DNA from: Anthonomus grandis grandis
Lineage: Eukaryota > Arthropoda > Insecta > Coleoptera > Curculionidae
Length of the DNA stretch: 64,000 nt
Reading direction: 5' to 3'
NCBI RefSeq assembly: GCF_022605725.1
Contig: NC_065556.1
Coordinates: 1,302,001-1,366,000, forward strand
In this document: positions 1 to 10,967 of the stretch, piece by piece
Layout of the letters: each line of letters opens with the position of its first letter
How positions within the stretch are numbered: position 1 is the stretch's first letter
The notes under the pieces: generated by a model
The model's input: the letters and a program-made list of their open reading frames with translations, nothing else
Database searches by the model: none
What the model was told of the DNA's origin: nothing
Program-made: the position numbers and the translations under genes

Positions 1-235
1 TTGATACCCCATAATGATCATATTCGTCTTCTGTGTTGCTTAGAACATTTAATGCCTCCTTATAAAAATGGTCTTTAACTGGAGTTTTAGCTTTGCTTTT
101 TGTAAGAATCGGAGTTGGTAATTTCCTTTTTTTCGTCAAGGGCGGAGACAACGGATTTAAATTTTCAGAATCTGTAGCTTGTGTTCCATTATCTTCTGTC
201 AGTTCTGTCGTGTCACTGATACTTGCCGAGTAAAT
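1..235 (-). pseudogene. MADF-type Harbinger accessory protein, C-terminal exon (partial)
   Basis: Open on the minus strand from a likely splice acceptor (TGTAG just above position 235) to the window edge. The translation begins IYSASISDTTELTED, has a basic KKRKLP patch and ends near DEYDHYG. That acidic-basic linker followed by D-E-Y-D is typical of the second exon of MADF/Myb-SANT proteins encoded beside Harbinger transposases. In that family the partner protein binds element DNA and helps bring transposase into the nucleus. The matching N-terminal exon is at 1345-1763. The end of the protein lies outside the window. Family assignment is from pattern memory, not from a search. Confidence 0.55.
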
Positions 236-274
236 CTACAAAAAGACTTTTTTAATTGATATTTCTATTTTCAG

Positions 275-1090
275 ATACCAGATTCTGAAGAAGAATGGTT
301 AAAAGTTGGGGAAGACTTTGACAAGCTATAGAATTTTCCTAACTGTGGTGGCGCTTTAGACGGGAAACATATTAGGATCGTAAAACCGGCACATAGCGGA
401 TCATTTTATTACAACTACAAAGGTTACTGTAGTGTTATCCTGATGGCTCTTATTAATGCGAATTATGAGTTTATACACATAAATATAGGAAGTAATGGAA
501 GAGTATCCGATGGGGGAGTTTTCGAAAATTCATCTTTCTATAAAAAACTAATGGAGGATAAAATGAAACTGCCAAAAACTCAAAGGACTAAACGTGGAAT
601 GAATTTTGTTTTTGTGGGGGATGATGCGTTCCCTCTAGGCAAGCATCTTATAAAACCGTTCCCTCAGAAAGGGTTAACTCGTGAGCAGACAATATTTAAT
701 TATCGTTTGTCGCGAGCCAGACGTATTGTCAAAAATGTGTTTGGCATATTATCTGTAAGATTTAGAATTTTTCACACTGAAATAAATTTGAAGCCAGAGA
801 ACATAGACAAGGTAATTTTAGCATCGTGTGTACTTCATAATTTTCTTCGGAAAAAGTGTGCTAATTCTTATGCGCCCCCTAAGCTGATAGATTATAAAAA
901 TATCGAAACAGGAGAATTCATTCTAGGAGAATGGAGAAATGCCCCTACTCTTTTTGGAGAGTTACAGAAAACAAATTACAAAAATTCTGCAGACAACGCT
1001 AAAGCTACAAGAATTGAATACATGGAATACTTCAATGGTCCCGGGAAAGTTTCGTGGCAAGACCAAATGATAGATAAGGGTTGTTATTAA
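275..1090 (+). pseudogene. PIF/Harbinger (HARBI1-like) transposase nuclease exon, inactivated
   Basis: DDE nuclease exon of a PIF/Harbinger transposase (DDE_Tnp_4 type), which cuts and reinserts its own element. It begins after an acceptor TTTCAG at about 270-274. NFPNCGGALDGKH carries the first catalytic Asp, SDGGVFENS the second (residue 23 counted from Met 443), and the block RARRIVKNVFGIL stands where the family has an E-N-x-F-G-I box. Two lesions are visible. An in-frame TAG at 329-331 sits exactly where relatives have Trp before NFPNC, and the catalytic Glu is Lys (residue 97). The C-terminus YFNGPGKVSWQ is family-like. The upstream exon would lie left of the window. The MADF gene on the other strand surrounds this exon. 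Very probably dead. Confidence 0.85.
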
Positions 1091-1344
1091 TTTTATTGAA
1101 TATAAGAAATATTTAATAATATATGTAATTATAAAAAGCCAAAAAGGATTATATATATAATTTATGCTCTTGTAGAAACTGTTTATGATTTTTTCACGTT
1201 TCTATTAAATAATACCTAATTATTTTTATGTTCGATCTTCATTTAGATGCTCCTTTTCGATATAAAATCGTCAAATTATTTTTCCTTTTATGAGTGTATT
1301 TCACTGTATGCCATAGTCCAGGCATTTTGAAAAAATAATATTAC
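1091..1344. other. AT-rich tail of the Harbinger transposase / intron of the antisense MADF gene
   Basis: No coding stretch seen. It lies downstream of the transposase stop and, on the minus strand, between the inferred MADF splice donor (about 1344) and the acceptor at 236. Runs of AT and short poly-T are all that is visible. Confidence 0.4.
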
Positions 1345-1763
1345 CTGAGTTTCACCTGGTTGCGTAATTTTATTCTCGTCTACTATAATGTTTTACAACT
1401 TTCCTTAACTTTAACAGTTTCACGACTTTCCTCTTGATCGGCTGTAAATGATAATAGTTCGTAATACCACAATTTTGGAGCATATACTTCATCTGCTCCC
1501 ATACCAGAACGAGTACTGTCTCGAACATTTTTTTAATTCCTTTCGGAAAGCGCTTCTAAGATTATTAATTTTTTTGTGACATATTCCTTATTTGCATCAG
1601 GCATAACCGTCTGCCAGAATTTAATTAATTTTTCAATAGCCTTTTCCCTTAAATGCTTATTAGCGTATTCCGCAATTTTTATTTTCCATAGGCATGGATA
1701 ACCTCTATAAATTTCAATAAACTCTGTTATAAAATCAACTGACTGAGGAGGTGCCATGTTCAT
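1345..1763 (-). pseudogene. MADF (Myb/SANT-like) DNA-binding exon, frameshifted
   Basis: Minus-strand exon starting at Met 1763. It shows the MADF pattern: FITEFIEIYRGYPCLW, then KHLREKA, then a block that in the next frame reads LRSAFRKELKK, then RDSTRSGMGADEVY and APKLWYYELLSF. The reading frame breaks twice, both times at A-homopolymers (around 1550-1565 and 1530), so it is disabled as read here, or the assembly has homopolymer errors. A donor CAG/GTAATA at 1345-1344 ends the exon, and the partner exon is at 1-235. In Harbinger elements this protein binds terminal sequences and works with the transposase. The intron joining the two exons would span the transposase on the opposite strand. 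Confidence 0.65.
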
Positions 1764-2326
1764 GTTATATCTGCAATAATGAATTATTACTATACAATAT
1801 AGTAATATTTAACAAGTAAAAACATTAACTTAAAAAAAAAACAAAATACACTTCCTACTGGGATGCTTTTACCAACGAAACTGACATGAAACTGATGTGA
1901 TTACGCACGTCTGTCTTTTTCCAACTCAAAATTGGTATCGCCGCACTTTTGCTAATCGCTGACTGACAACTGACGCACAACTACACGCTCCAATCTTGCC
2001 GTCGACGCGCTTCAGTCCGTGCCGAAATATTTGTTTGGTTTAATTTCTTCAGTTCGCGCCGGGACTGAGTCAGGTAGGAAATTTTGCACTCCTTCACGTT
2101 CAGTTTTGGACTGAACTGATGGACTGTCAGTCGAAAACTGATAAAAAACTGTACGTAAAGAGGTACCTTTAGAGAGATATTTATATTTGCCGAGTATCAG
2201 TCCGCAGCGACTAGCGGCGTGTCGAAAATCGTTTTTAGTAAATAATTATTTTATTGCTAAAAGGTATGTAAATATTGCCTATTTTCGATCTATTTACTAA
2301 TAGTTTACTTTTGTTTAACCTTTAGA
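1764..2326. other. Upstream region of the MADF gene merging into the piggyBac copy 1 left end
   Basis: No open coding region. From about 1860 to 2130 the DNA is locally GC-richer, with several GACTGA/CTGACTGAC-like words, which could be the Harbinger terminal region. From about 2044 onward it probably belongs to piggyBac copy 1, whose transposase starts at 2327. The exact junction is not resolved. Confidence 0.35.
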
Positions 2327-4058
2327 ATGGCTTTGTATGAAAAGGAGCAAGACAGACTAGAAAAATTAATGCAGGAATGTTTGGAAAATTACTTTAAAGA
2401 AGAATTGCCTCTGAATGAATCTGAAGAAGAACACGTCGTCGAAACAAAGGTTTATGATCCTGATAGTGAACAGGATATTTCGGATACTGAAATTGAAGTA
2501 AATGAATACAATGAGGGTCCCTTTTTTATAGGCAAAGACAAGACCACAAATTGGCGAAAGCATTGCCCTTCAAAAGCTGTCCGAACACCGGCCGAAAATT
2601 TGGTTATGCATTTGCCTTGTCCCAAATGAGATTTAAAAAATCAAAAATCTCCAATAAAAATATGGCAGCACTTTTTTTCTGAAGAGATAGTAAATACCAT
2701 TGTCCAGTATATAAGCCAGCATATTGAATCCGTTCGTGGCAATTATTCACGCGAAAGAGATGCTAAACCCACAGATTCTGTTGAATTGCTTGCTTTGATA
2801 GGTCTTCTTTATTTAGGTGGATTGTTAATAAGCAGTCATTTAAATGCTGAAGATTTGTGGAAAACCGATGACACTGGTGTTGAAATTTTTAGGCTTGCAA
2901 TGTCCTTACAAAGATTTCGCTTTTTATTAAGACATTTACGTTTTGACGATGTGGAGTCAGGTGAAACTCGTAGAGCCATAGACAAGTTGGCGCCAATAAG
3001 GGCTGTTTTTGATAACTTCGTGCAAAAATGTAAATCTGAATTTACTCCATTTCACTATGTTACTGTGGATGAAAAACTAGAAGCCTTTCGCGGTCGGTGC
3101 AGTTTTCTCCAATACATACCAAGCAAACCGAATAAATATGGACAAAAAGTATTGGCTATGTGTGATTCAAAGGTGCTTTATACATGTAGTATGGAAGTTT
3201 TTGTGGGTAAATAGCCTGAAGGCCCTTTGCAAGCTAGCAACTCTCCAGATGCTGTTGTACAAAGGTTGTGTGAAATAATTAGAGGTACTGATAGGAATGT
3301 AACAACTGATAACTGGTTTACCAGTTACAGCCTTATAGAGAATTTAAAGCAAAATATTAGACTAACTTTAGTAGGAACAGTATGAAAAAATAAAAGAGAA
3401 CTTCCGATCGAATTTTCACAACTCATAAATCGTCGAGAAAAATCATCAATGTTTGGATTTAATGAAACCTGTACACTTGTATCCTATATACCCAAGAGGA
3501 GTAAAAATGTTTTGCTAATGTCCAGTTTACACAAGGATGATGCTTTGGATTCTGAAAATGGAAAACCGGAGATCATTACAATGAACAATCAAACTAAAGG
3601 AGGGGTCGATACGGTGGATAAGTTATGTTCAGTTTATAATTGTGCCCGCGCTACTCGAAGATGGCCAATGGTCATATTTTATAGTATGTTAAATGTTGCA
3701 AGAATAAATTTATTAGTTGTGTACAAAGCTAATGATCCAGATGCAAAAATAAAGCGTAAAGAATTTTTACGTCAACTTTCATTCAAGCTTATTAAAGCTC
3801 AACTTAAAGCTCGTGTAGAGATTCTAAATATATCAAAAGTTACCAAACTTAGAATCCACGAGATCCTTGGAACAGAGACTTCAGAAAATCCATTTAAAAA
3901 TGTACCAAATCGACGCGACGCGGACGTTGTATTTTATGCGACAGAAAAAAAATCATCCTACCTAATATTTTTGCAAAAAATGCAATGCAGCTGTATGCTT
4001 AGAGCATGCTATAACCACATGTCCAGATTGTTTTGAAACAGCTGAGTGGGAAAATTGA
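2327..4058 (+). pseudogene. piggyBac transposase, copy 1, three or more nonsense mutations
   Basis: Transposase of the DDE_Tnp_1_7 (piggyBac) family, which excises and inserts at TTAA. One frame runs from Met 2327 (acidic N-terminus, residues 1-60) to about 3925. It is broken by TGA 2627-2629, TAG 3212-3214 (replacing the codon after YVGK-like sequence) and TGA 3383-3385. All three catalytic Asp blocks survive: TVDEKLEAFRGR (Asp near 3070), TTDNWFTS (about 3305) and TKGGVDTVDKL (about 3600). A frameshift near 3925 moves the C-terminal cysteine-rich domain (CILC, FCKKC, TCPDC) into another frame, ending at TGA 4056-4058 with a further internal TAA. Mostly point lesions, so a fairly young relic. 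Confidence 0.88.
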
Positions 4059-4430
4059 CCTTTTAGTTTTAGGTTTTTTAATCTCGTTTATTTTTTTTTC
4101 TTGTATAATTACTTACCAATTATGTTAAAATAAAAAACAAACAGTTGAAATAAATATTACTAACGTTAAAATGTATTTTTTATTCAAACCAAAAATATTT
4201 TTAGTTTTTATCTTAAAAGAAATTATCTTTTTAGCTACAAGTGGTTGCTGCGGAGTCCGCAGCGACCACTGAAAATGGGCGCGACCGCTGAAAGATTAAG
4301 TCTGGTTAGTGGTGAGGGCCAAAGCTTATATGCCAAGGAAAGAGATGACTAGTTATTGGGGTATCATGCTTCAAAGAACTATAATGTATTTATATAGTCG
4401 CATTGTATGTCAATATATTCTATTATATGT
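4059..4430. other. 3' untranslated and terminal DNA of piggyBac copy 1, then unassigned sequence
   Basis: No coding region. It holds the 3' flank of the transposase with possible AATAAA-like signals near 4130 and the palindrome at 4247-4263. From about 4300 there is unassigned AT-rich sequence leading into the tandem repeat. Confidence 0.4.
4247..4263. repeat. Subterminal palindrome of piggyBac copy 1
   Basis: GCTGCGGA, one base, then TCCGCAGC: perfect 8-bp arms, extended imperfectly outward by GGTT/GACC. The right half recurs at 2199-2211 near the other end. It parallels the palindromes near the ends of piggyBac copies 2 and 4 in this window. Confidence 0.6.
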
Positions 4431-4772
4431 CAAATATCTGTCAAAATTTATTAATTGCATCCAAAATAAACTCCAAATACCAAATATCAAACCAATTGGA
4501 TCAATAACAAAAGAGTTACAGTAGTAACGTGACGTGGAACTCAAATCTCAAATATTTGTCAAATATTATAAATTGCATCCAAAATAAACCCCAAATATCA
4601 ACCCAATCCAATCAATAACAAATATACCGTAACTCTAATAGTGACGTGAGGTGGAACTCAAATATCAAATATATGTCAAAATATATTAATTGCATCCTCA
4701 ATAAACCCCAGATACCAAATTTCAACCCAATCGAACCAATAGCATTAAAGTTATGATGACTACGTGACTCAA
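4431..4772. repeat. Three-copy tandem repeat, unit about 117 bp
   Basis: Units start at 4431, 4550 and 4666 (offsets 119 and 116). Each opens with CAAATATNTGTCAAA, continues TTAATTGCATCC and AATAAAC, passes CAACCCAAT and ATCAATA, and ends with a GTGACGTG-like word followed by GAACTCAAA. The third unit decays after about 4760. The copies differ by scattered substitutions and small indels, so they are old. This is a minisatellite or short satellite segment with no open frame conserved between units. Confidence 0.8.
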
Positions 4773-6389
4773 AAATTTATAATTTTAAAAATTAAATAAT
4801 TAAATCCTCAACAAATCTTAAATCGTAAATTTTTATTAAAGTTTTCTATATCATAAAATCATAAAAGTTACCCAACACCTAAATCAATATTTTTAATTTA
4901 AATAGATCAATACGATCCACGGTGTATAAATTCGATTATTTAGTTGAATAAAAAGTGCCAATTTGTTTTTGAGCCACCCGAGTTAGCCTTAAAATATGTG
5001 GAAAATACGGCATTTTTCAAAGACGGTTTGAAAAATTTTGCCGAATTTTCCTGGCCGCAATACACAATTTCCCCTAATGATATGCACATATTCGGAAAGC
5101 TCAGAGTTTTTCTGATTAGACAGTACCTATAATTGACAGCTGTCCGGATAATTTTTATTAAAAATCGAACAAAACTGTGACACCCTTCCAAAAAAAAAAC
5201 ATGTCGAGCCACTTGCTGTTGGCGGCCAGATTGTATTAGTTTACCCTTGTGGTGACGTTTAAAGAATAAAACGGAGAAAATTGACTTGTTTGAGGAAAAT
5301 ACTGTTTTTCCATACTTGTACTATTAGTGGAACGCTAAAATTTTAGTATGTGTTGTAAAACAGATTTTGGGATCTTTGAGGTTTCATTTTCTAATAATGT
5401 ACAGGGACACCGCAAATGAATGAAACGCAAAAATGCAAATATTTCAAAAACTTTTAATGTTAAAAGAATTTTAATTACACGTAAACAATCGGCTTATTAT
5501 AGTGTTTAATTTCTAAAAATATAAGTCATCCAGGTGACGCCACTAAAAAGTTATTTAATAAAATATAATTTTTGGGTCGGACCTTCATCCGAAAAGTTAA
5601 TTATTTCTCGACCTGTATGGATCACACAAATTTCGTTCATATAGCATTTGAATTTTTTTTTCATAAAAACTTTTTTTGAGAAATAAGTATCGTTTAGCTA
5701 AAATTAAAAAAAAACTGAAAATTCCAGAACTCGTAAAATATTTTTTTTTTCAAAAAAAATCTCTAAATATGTAATTTCCCTTATAAAAATAATCATTTTC
5801 GCCGAAGCACTTATTTTCTTAAATTTATAGTTTGACCTCAGAAGCAGTTTGAATTTCTTTTTTACTCACTTTTGTTCGCTTATAATAACTAACCTTGTAT
5901 ACGGATCTGGCTCAAAAAGTATACAGATATGTAATTCGAAATAGACTTTTAGGTCTATAAATTTCAAATTATTTGAAAACGTTAAAATTAAGATCTCGCG
6001 ACGAAATCAAATTCGACACAATTTTTTATGAAATTTTGACTTCTACCAACCCTTTGGGAAAGTTCTAAAACTTTATTGTTTTTGTTCCAGTGTGCTCAAT
6101 ATATCGAGAGTGGCTGTCATCCATACAGCCAAAGATATGAATTTTTATTTGCCAAAAAACACGAGTTTTATTTATACCACAGGTCTCGTGCATGATATCC
6201 GTCGTCTTCCACACAGAGTATCGTAACTAACACATATTTTAAAAAATTAGTTACGCCGCACCCAAGCTTACTTCGACTTGCCGTTTGTTCTTACAAAGTG
6301 CCGTCACTTCACTGGCGAAAACTCCTAGGCTATAGCAAGCAAAACAAATGGCGTATCTGACAAAATTTCGTTTTTGAATCACACAAACA
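4773..6389. other. AT-rich region with no recognisable gene
   Basis: Scanned on both strands. Short open stretches around 4940-5210 exist on both strands but resemble no family I know and lack supporting structure. The rest is T- and A-rich with many homopolymer runs. From about 6180 the composition becomes more mixed and probably belongs to the 5' flank of the DUF7869-like gene. Confidence 0.4.
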
Positions 6390-6565
6390 GACGTAACTTA
6401 ATTTGCGACCATTTGTTATTGCTTTAAGAAATGCTTCTTAAAGCACTATCAAATCCCACAAAGTATCGTATGGGCAGTTAGGTCAGTTTGTGTGAAATAT
6501 TTTCGTTGTCGCTTTCGAGAACGTTGACGTAACTGACGGTTTACGTGGTGGTTTGTTATTGCTTT
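6390..6565 (+). repeat. Direct repeat pair upstream of the DUF7869-like gene
   Basis: Two similar 36-40 bp words at 6390-6425 and 6526-6565 share GACGTAACT, a middle TTTGCG/TTTACG and the end TTTGTTATTGCTTT. They lie about 220-400 bp before the first Met (6789). They could be promoter or subterminal binding sites for a protein of the element. Function is inference. Confidence 0.45.
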
Positions 6566-6788
6566 TGAACATAACCTATAAAACACGTATCGTACCCTTA
6601 GTAGTTTTCACTGTTAATAATCAAAAATTAATAACTTAGTTATCGAATATAATAATATACATAAAAAGGTAAGAATTATGGATTTTTAAGTTCAGTTTAA
6701 CTAAATTTGTCTGCATACTTTCTCTTTTATAGACAAATTACTTCAGGCGTCATTTCTATTTTTTTTTTTAGATTTAAACCTTGCACTA

Positions 6789-8719
6789 TGGATGCTTTAG
6801 TTTTATGGAAAGATGGAACAAAAAATGTTGTTCGAAAAAGTGAACTGTGTTTAGTAGATGGTGATAGAATTATTATAGTAGGATCAAGAGTAAAAATGCG
6901 TTTCAAACGTAAATGGTACTTTGGAGAGGTAATTGATGTTGAAGAAGATATCTTATTAAGTGACTCAGACAAAATTCCCACTGTACGGAAATCTCTTCTG
7001 ATGACGATCTTCCACTTAACATACTCCGAGAACGTTTAGTTCAAAAAAATAATGCCACGTTGATCGAAGCCAATGAATAAGTGGCCAAAAACGGAACCTC
7101 TAACTTGCCCAATATTTACGAAGGGATCTTGTCGTCTCCACCTTCCATATACTATGACTCAGACGCCGACCCACCTTTTGGACAATGTGAAGTGCGTAGA
7201 TGTAAAGATGAAGTTTTTAGCTCCTGCAAAATTTGTAAAAAACTTGTGTGCTCGACTCATTTTATGGCAGATGTAAAGCATTCTTGTTGTAAACAAAACT
7301 GGATACACGTCACTGCTGAAGATGAAGGCACAAACCAGGGTGAATTAATAAATGACCCCATTAATTCTTCCACTATTAAAAAGCCTGAAAACTACACAGT
7401 TGACGGTGGTGAGAAAGAAAATGTCGGACCAAAAAAACAGAAACGCCTCAATCAATATCATGAAGCCAAGAAACTGCGAAACTTGGGACAGGAATTTAAA
7501 AACCCTGTGACTAAAAAAATTATTCCAGCCAGAAGGCTTAAAAATAGCGAGTCTTGTAGAAAAAGTGACCAGCTTTGCAGTGAAGTAAATGATGAACATC
7601 GAGAAGTAATATTCAGTCATTATTGGGCGATATTGCAAGGCAACGAGAGTGTTTGATCCGCCACATTGAAAAAATGGAAACAGCCAGGAAAACTAGCAAG
7701 AAGGAACACTCTCGAAGAAATTTACGTTCACGTTACTTTCTTCTAAGCAATTTACGTTACTATCTGACAGTAGAAGGGCAAAGAAAGATTGTTGGTAAGA
7801 AACTATTTTTAAGCACGTTTGATATATCAGACCGGACTTGTAGAACTGCATTAGGAAAACTTAGTGGATCGGGCATTCTTGGAAAAGATAAACGAGCCGG
7901 AAGGCATAGGAATCAAACAAAAATTAAAGAAGAACATAAAGTAAAAGAGAAAATTTCGCAACATATTGATAGGTTTCCCAAAGTTGAGTCACATTATTGT
8001 AGATCTTCAAGTTTCAGAATGTACCTTCATTCTGATTTATCTCTTCCAAAAATGTATTTGTATGTATATTCTTTGTAACAAAAAACCTTTCATTTTTTCA
8101 CCCAAAGAAGGATATGTGTTCTTTGTGCGTAATGTACAAGCAAGGAGATGATTGAATAAAAAGAAAATTAAAAGACAGATATGAAAAACATACTCTAGAG
8201 AAGGTGAAAGTAAGAGAACTGAAAGAAGAATCCAAAGTTCAATCGTACAAGGATAAATCTATTTTATGTGCGGTTTTTGATTTGCAACAGGTGATCTATT
8301 TGCCAATGAGTCGTGAAAGCGCAATTTTTTATAAAAGTCGCCTGTCCAATTTTAATTTTACGTTCTATAACATAGCTACTAAAGAGTGTCTATGTTTTCC
8401 TTGGAACGAGTCAATCAGTAAAAGGGGGGCCTCAGAAATATCTAGTTGTGTCTTTAGGAGCATCGAATATTATGCAGCAAAAGGCATAACATCTGTAGTT
8501 CTATATTCGGATGGATGTTTTAGTCAGAATAAAAACTCGATTATGGCCGCAATGATGTTGTATTCAGCTCAGAAATTTAAGGGAATCGAAACCATATCTC
8601 TACGTTTTTTCGAAACCAATCATGGACAAAACGAGGGAGAATCAGCGCATAGCGCAATAAGTACAACTCTTTCTCAAGTTGGTGATATTTTTGTTCCTAG
8701 CCAACTTTATCCTATATAA
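6789..8719 (+). pseudogene. DUF7869-like gene, 5' part (broken, continues at 13216)
   Basis: Repetitive arthropod gene family of unknown role, recognised by a C-terminal region resembling DUF7869. In order: an N-terminal block from Met 6789 with RVKMRFKRKWYFGEVIDV; a cysteine cluster at about 7185-7300 (CEVRRCKDEVFSSCKICKK, then CSTHF); a basic middle; LRSRYFLLSNLRYYL near 7725; RFPKVESHYCRSSS near 7970; PKKDMCSLCVMYK near 8104; and LYSDGCFSQNKNS with HGQNEGESAHS near 8500-8660. The last block has spaced Asp and His as in RNase H-fold nucleases. Lesions: frameshifts near 6990, 7620 and 8080, TAA 7078-7080 and a TGA near 8150. It is cut after SQLYPI by a LINE insertion. Whether it is transposon-borne is inference. 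Confidence 0.6.
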
Positions 8720-8754
8720 GTCATGCCAATGGGTTGAAAAGACTTGGGTTGGAC

Positions 8755-10578
8755 TCTAGATTTTAAGGGTGTCTCAACACCCCTTTCGCATTAATCTGCC
8801 AAGCACTCGAGAGCCGCGTCTCAGAACCCTGTTTGGTTAGCTGGATACAGGCCATGCTCTTGAAACGTCATGTATCTGCCCAGCTCAACAACGAGATTAT
8901 CGAAACGTTGGCGGCTAGGGGCTGCCCGCAGGGAGAAGTATTGTCTCCTACCTTGTGGTCGACAGCCTGATAAATTTTTTAAACAATGCTGGCCTATACA
9001 CACTGGGCTACGCCGGTGATCTGGTAATCCTTTGCCCAGGGAGAGACGCCGTCTCAATGCGGGGCCCTATGATGAGAGCCCTGCGTATGGTGGACATATG
9101 GTGCCTCTCGGGGAATCTCAGGATTAACCCCAAAAAAGCAGAGCTCCTACTATTCACGAGGAGACGTAACTTTGGCACGCCCCCTGTTATATCTCTAGGT
9201 GGCATGCAGCTGCATTACGCCAGGACAGTTCGAATTCTGGGAATCAAGTTAGATCCCAAACTCTCCTGGCACGATCATACAGACACCAGAATGAAGAAGG
9301 CCACCTGCGCGCTATGGGCCTGCAGGCGGGCTTTCGGCAATACCTGGGGTCTGTCTCCTAAGATCCTCCACCGGATCTACTCGCACATTGTCAGACCTCT
9401 TCTCACATACGGGGCTATCGTTTGGTGGCCATGTACGAAGAAAGCGAAAATTCGTGCTCAACTGGACAGAGTCCAACGTCTTGCATGTCTCAGCTTAACG
9501 GGTTCCATGCGGACGGCGCCAACTAGAGCGCTTGAGACTCTGCTGAGCTTTCCGCCTCTGGACCTCGTTATGCAATTCGAGGCAATGAGGACTGCGTACA
9601 GGCTATACGTTCTCGGCGAACTACGTGCTGGCGAGACCGGTCACGCAAAAATTTGGTCACGGGCCATACAAGAATGTCCTCTTCTTCTGATGGGTAGTGA
9701 CTGCATGACTCCAGTGACTGTGGACTGCGAGGGATTCGTGACGCACATTGCAGGCAGAGAGGAGTGGCAGCATTCCAACAGACATGCATTGCTAAATAAG
9801 GGGACCATCTGGTACACAGATGGCTCCAGAATGTATAACAAAGCTGGATCAGAGCTTTGTGGTGGGATCCCACATACCAGTAGGGCATACTCGCTGGGGG
9901 AGCACGCCACTGTCTTCCAGGCCGAAGTACCCGCTGTATTAAAATGCGGACAGAAAATCCTAAGCTGCGGACACCGCAATACAGTCGTATCAATATGCTC
10001 GGACAGCAGAGCTGCCATTAAGGCTATCACGGCCGCAAAGGTAAGCTCCAAGCTTATACTAGAGTGCATAAAAGTCCTGAAAAAACTGGTACAGGTTGGC
10101 TGCAGGGTCCAGCTCGTCTGGATACCTGGCCACGCAGGCCATGAAGGTAATGACGAAGCGGACTCTCTTGCCAGACTGGGATCCGCGAATGTGCCGATGG
10201 GGCCGGAACCCATAGTTGGTATCGCCAAATGCGTTGCGGTCACGTCAATGAAGGGTCCGCTAGACAAGTGGACCCACCGAAGATGGACTGAGTCCCCTGG
10301 TATGAGACAGGCCAAAGCGCACATCGGTGGGTCCTCTGCCTGTCTCACCAAAAATCTACTACGCCTAAAAAGACGCGAAATTCGGCTAGTGACAGGTCTT
10401 TTAACCGGTCACTGGCACTTAAGAAGCCATCTCCATACTATCGGTATTGCGGACAACCCGGAATGCCGATGGTGCTGTGAGGAGAATGAAACCATTTGAC
10501 CATGAGTCGGGGAGTGCTCAGCACTCACGCGCCCCAGGTTCAAATACTTGAGTAACACTTTCAGTTTACCGAGTGACT
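8755..10578 (+). pseudogene. LINE reverse transcriptase plus RNase H (damaged)
   Basis: Reverse transcriptase from motif A (LDFKG near 8755) through GCPQGEVLSP (about 8920) to the catalytic box, which reads YAGDLVIL at about 9007. The usual YADD is therefore altered at its first Asp. The thumb follows (VRILGIKLDPKLSWHDH near 9225). An RNase H domain at about 9810-10200 keeps its acidic set: WYTDGSRM, FQAEVPAV, CSDSRAAIKA and GHAGHEGNDEADSLA. The C-terminus has CRWCCEENET, the start of the family zinc knuckle. Frameshifts lie near 8765 and 8950, and two TGA codons follow NETI at 10497-10508. The longest intact frame is 8955-10499. Not functional as read. Confidence 0.85.
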
Positions 10579-10582
10579 TTAA
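10579..10582. repeat. TTAA target duplication, left side of piggyBac copy 2
   Basis: TTAA immediately before CCCTTAACTACTGTAGTG. The identical tetranucleotide at 13064-13067 follows the other end, which is the piggyBac hallmark. Confidence 0.9.
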
Positions 10583-10627
10583 CCCTTAACTACTGTAGTG
10601 TCGATTTAATAGCGTTACGCATGTAGT

Positions 10628-10644
10628 GCGGTCATGGTGACCGC
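10628..10644. repeat. Left subterminal palindrome of piggyBac copy 2
   Basis: GCGGTCATGGTGACCGC: 7-bp arms with a TGG spacer, 45 bp inside the left end. The same 17-mer lies 17 bp inside the right end (13030-13046). Likely a binding site for the transposase cysteine-rich domain; that role is inferred. Confidence 0.75.
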
Positions 10645-10967
10645 AAATATAATTACCGCCAAAAAATATATTTTTGTGTTTTTCATATTGTTTTATTATT
10701 TATAATAAATATTAAAAGGTTTTTAATGAAAATCGAAGGTAAACAAACAAAACCAGTAAATATATATATTTTTTTAAATGTTTTTATTTCATAAGGCTTT
10801 TTTTTCAAAATTTTACAGTTTTTTTTAAAATAAACATTAAACAAAAAGTAATAATTCTAAAATAATATGGCTTATTTTTTCTTAAAGATAAAGGTATTGA
10901 GTTACAAAAAAAAACTTAACATTACATAAACAACATTATCTAAAAAAAATTGCACATGTTAAAAAAG

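Larger units (their letters stand above)
2044..4295 (+). mobile_element. piggyBac-like DNA transposon, copy 1 (ends tentative)
   Basis: Defined by the piggyBac transposase relic at 2327-4058. TTAA occurs at 2040-2043 and 4296-4299. The inward sequences TTTCTTCAGTTCGCGCC and, on the other strand, TCTTTCAGCGGTCGCGCC are similar but need small gaps, so they are only candidate terminal repeats. A palindrome GCTGCGGA-G-TCCGCAGC lies at 4247-4263, and its right half (AGTCCGCAGCGAC) recurs near the left end at 2199-2211. The element sits beside the Harbinger relic. The transposase assignment is firm and the boundaries are inference. Confidence 0.45.

Noticed and set aside
2040..2043. TTAA at 2040 as the certain left end of piggyBac copy 1
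   Set aside because: Terminal repeat similarity to the right end needs gaps and the surrounding words also resemble the Harbinger flank; kept only as tentative.
4940..5212. Overlapping open frames on both strands
   Set aside because: No recognisable motif, AT-rich context, no splice or start support; treated as chance.
8821..10351. Long minus-strand open frames opposite the LINE (up to 236 codons)
   Set aside because: Shadows of the GC-rich reverse transcriptase/RNase H coding strand; no protein family pattern.
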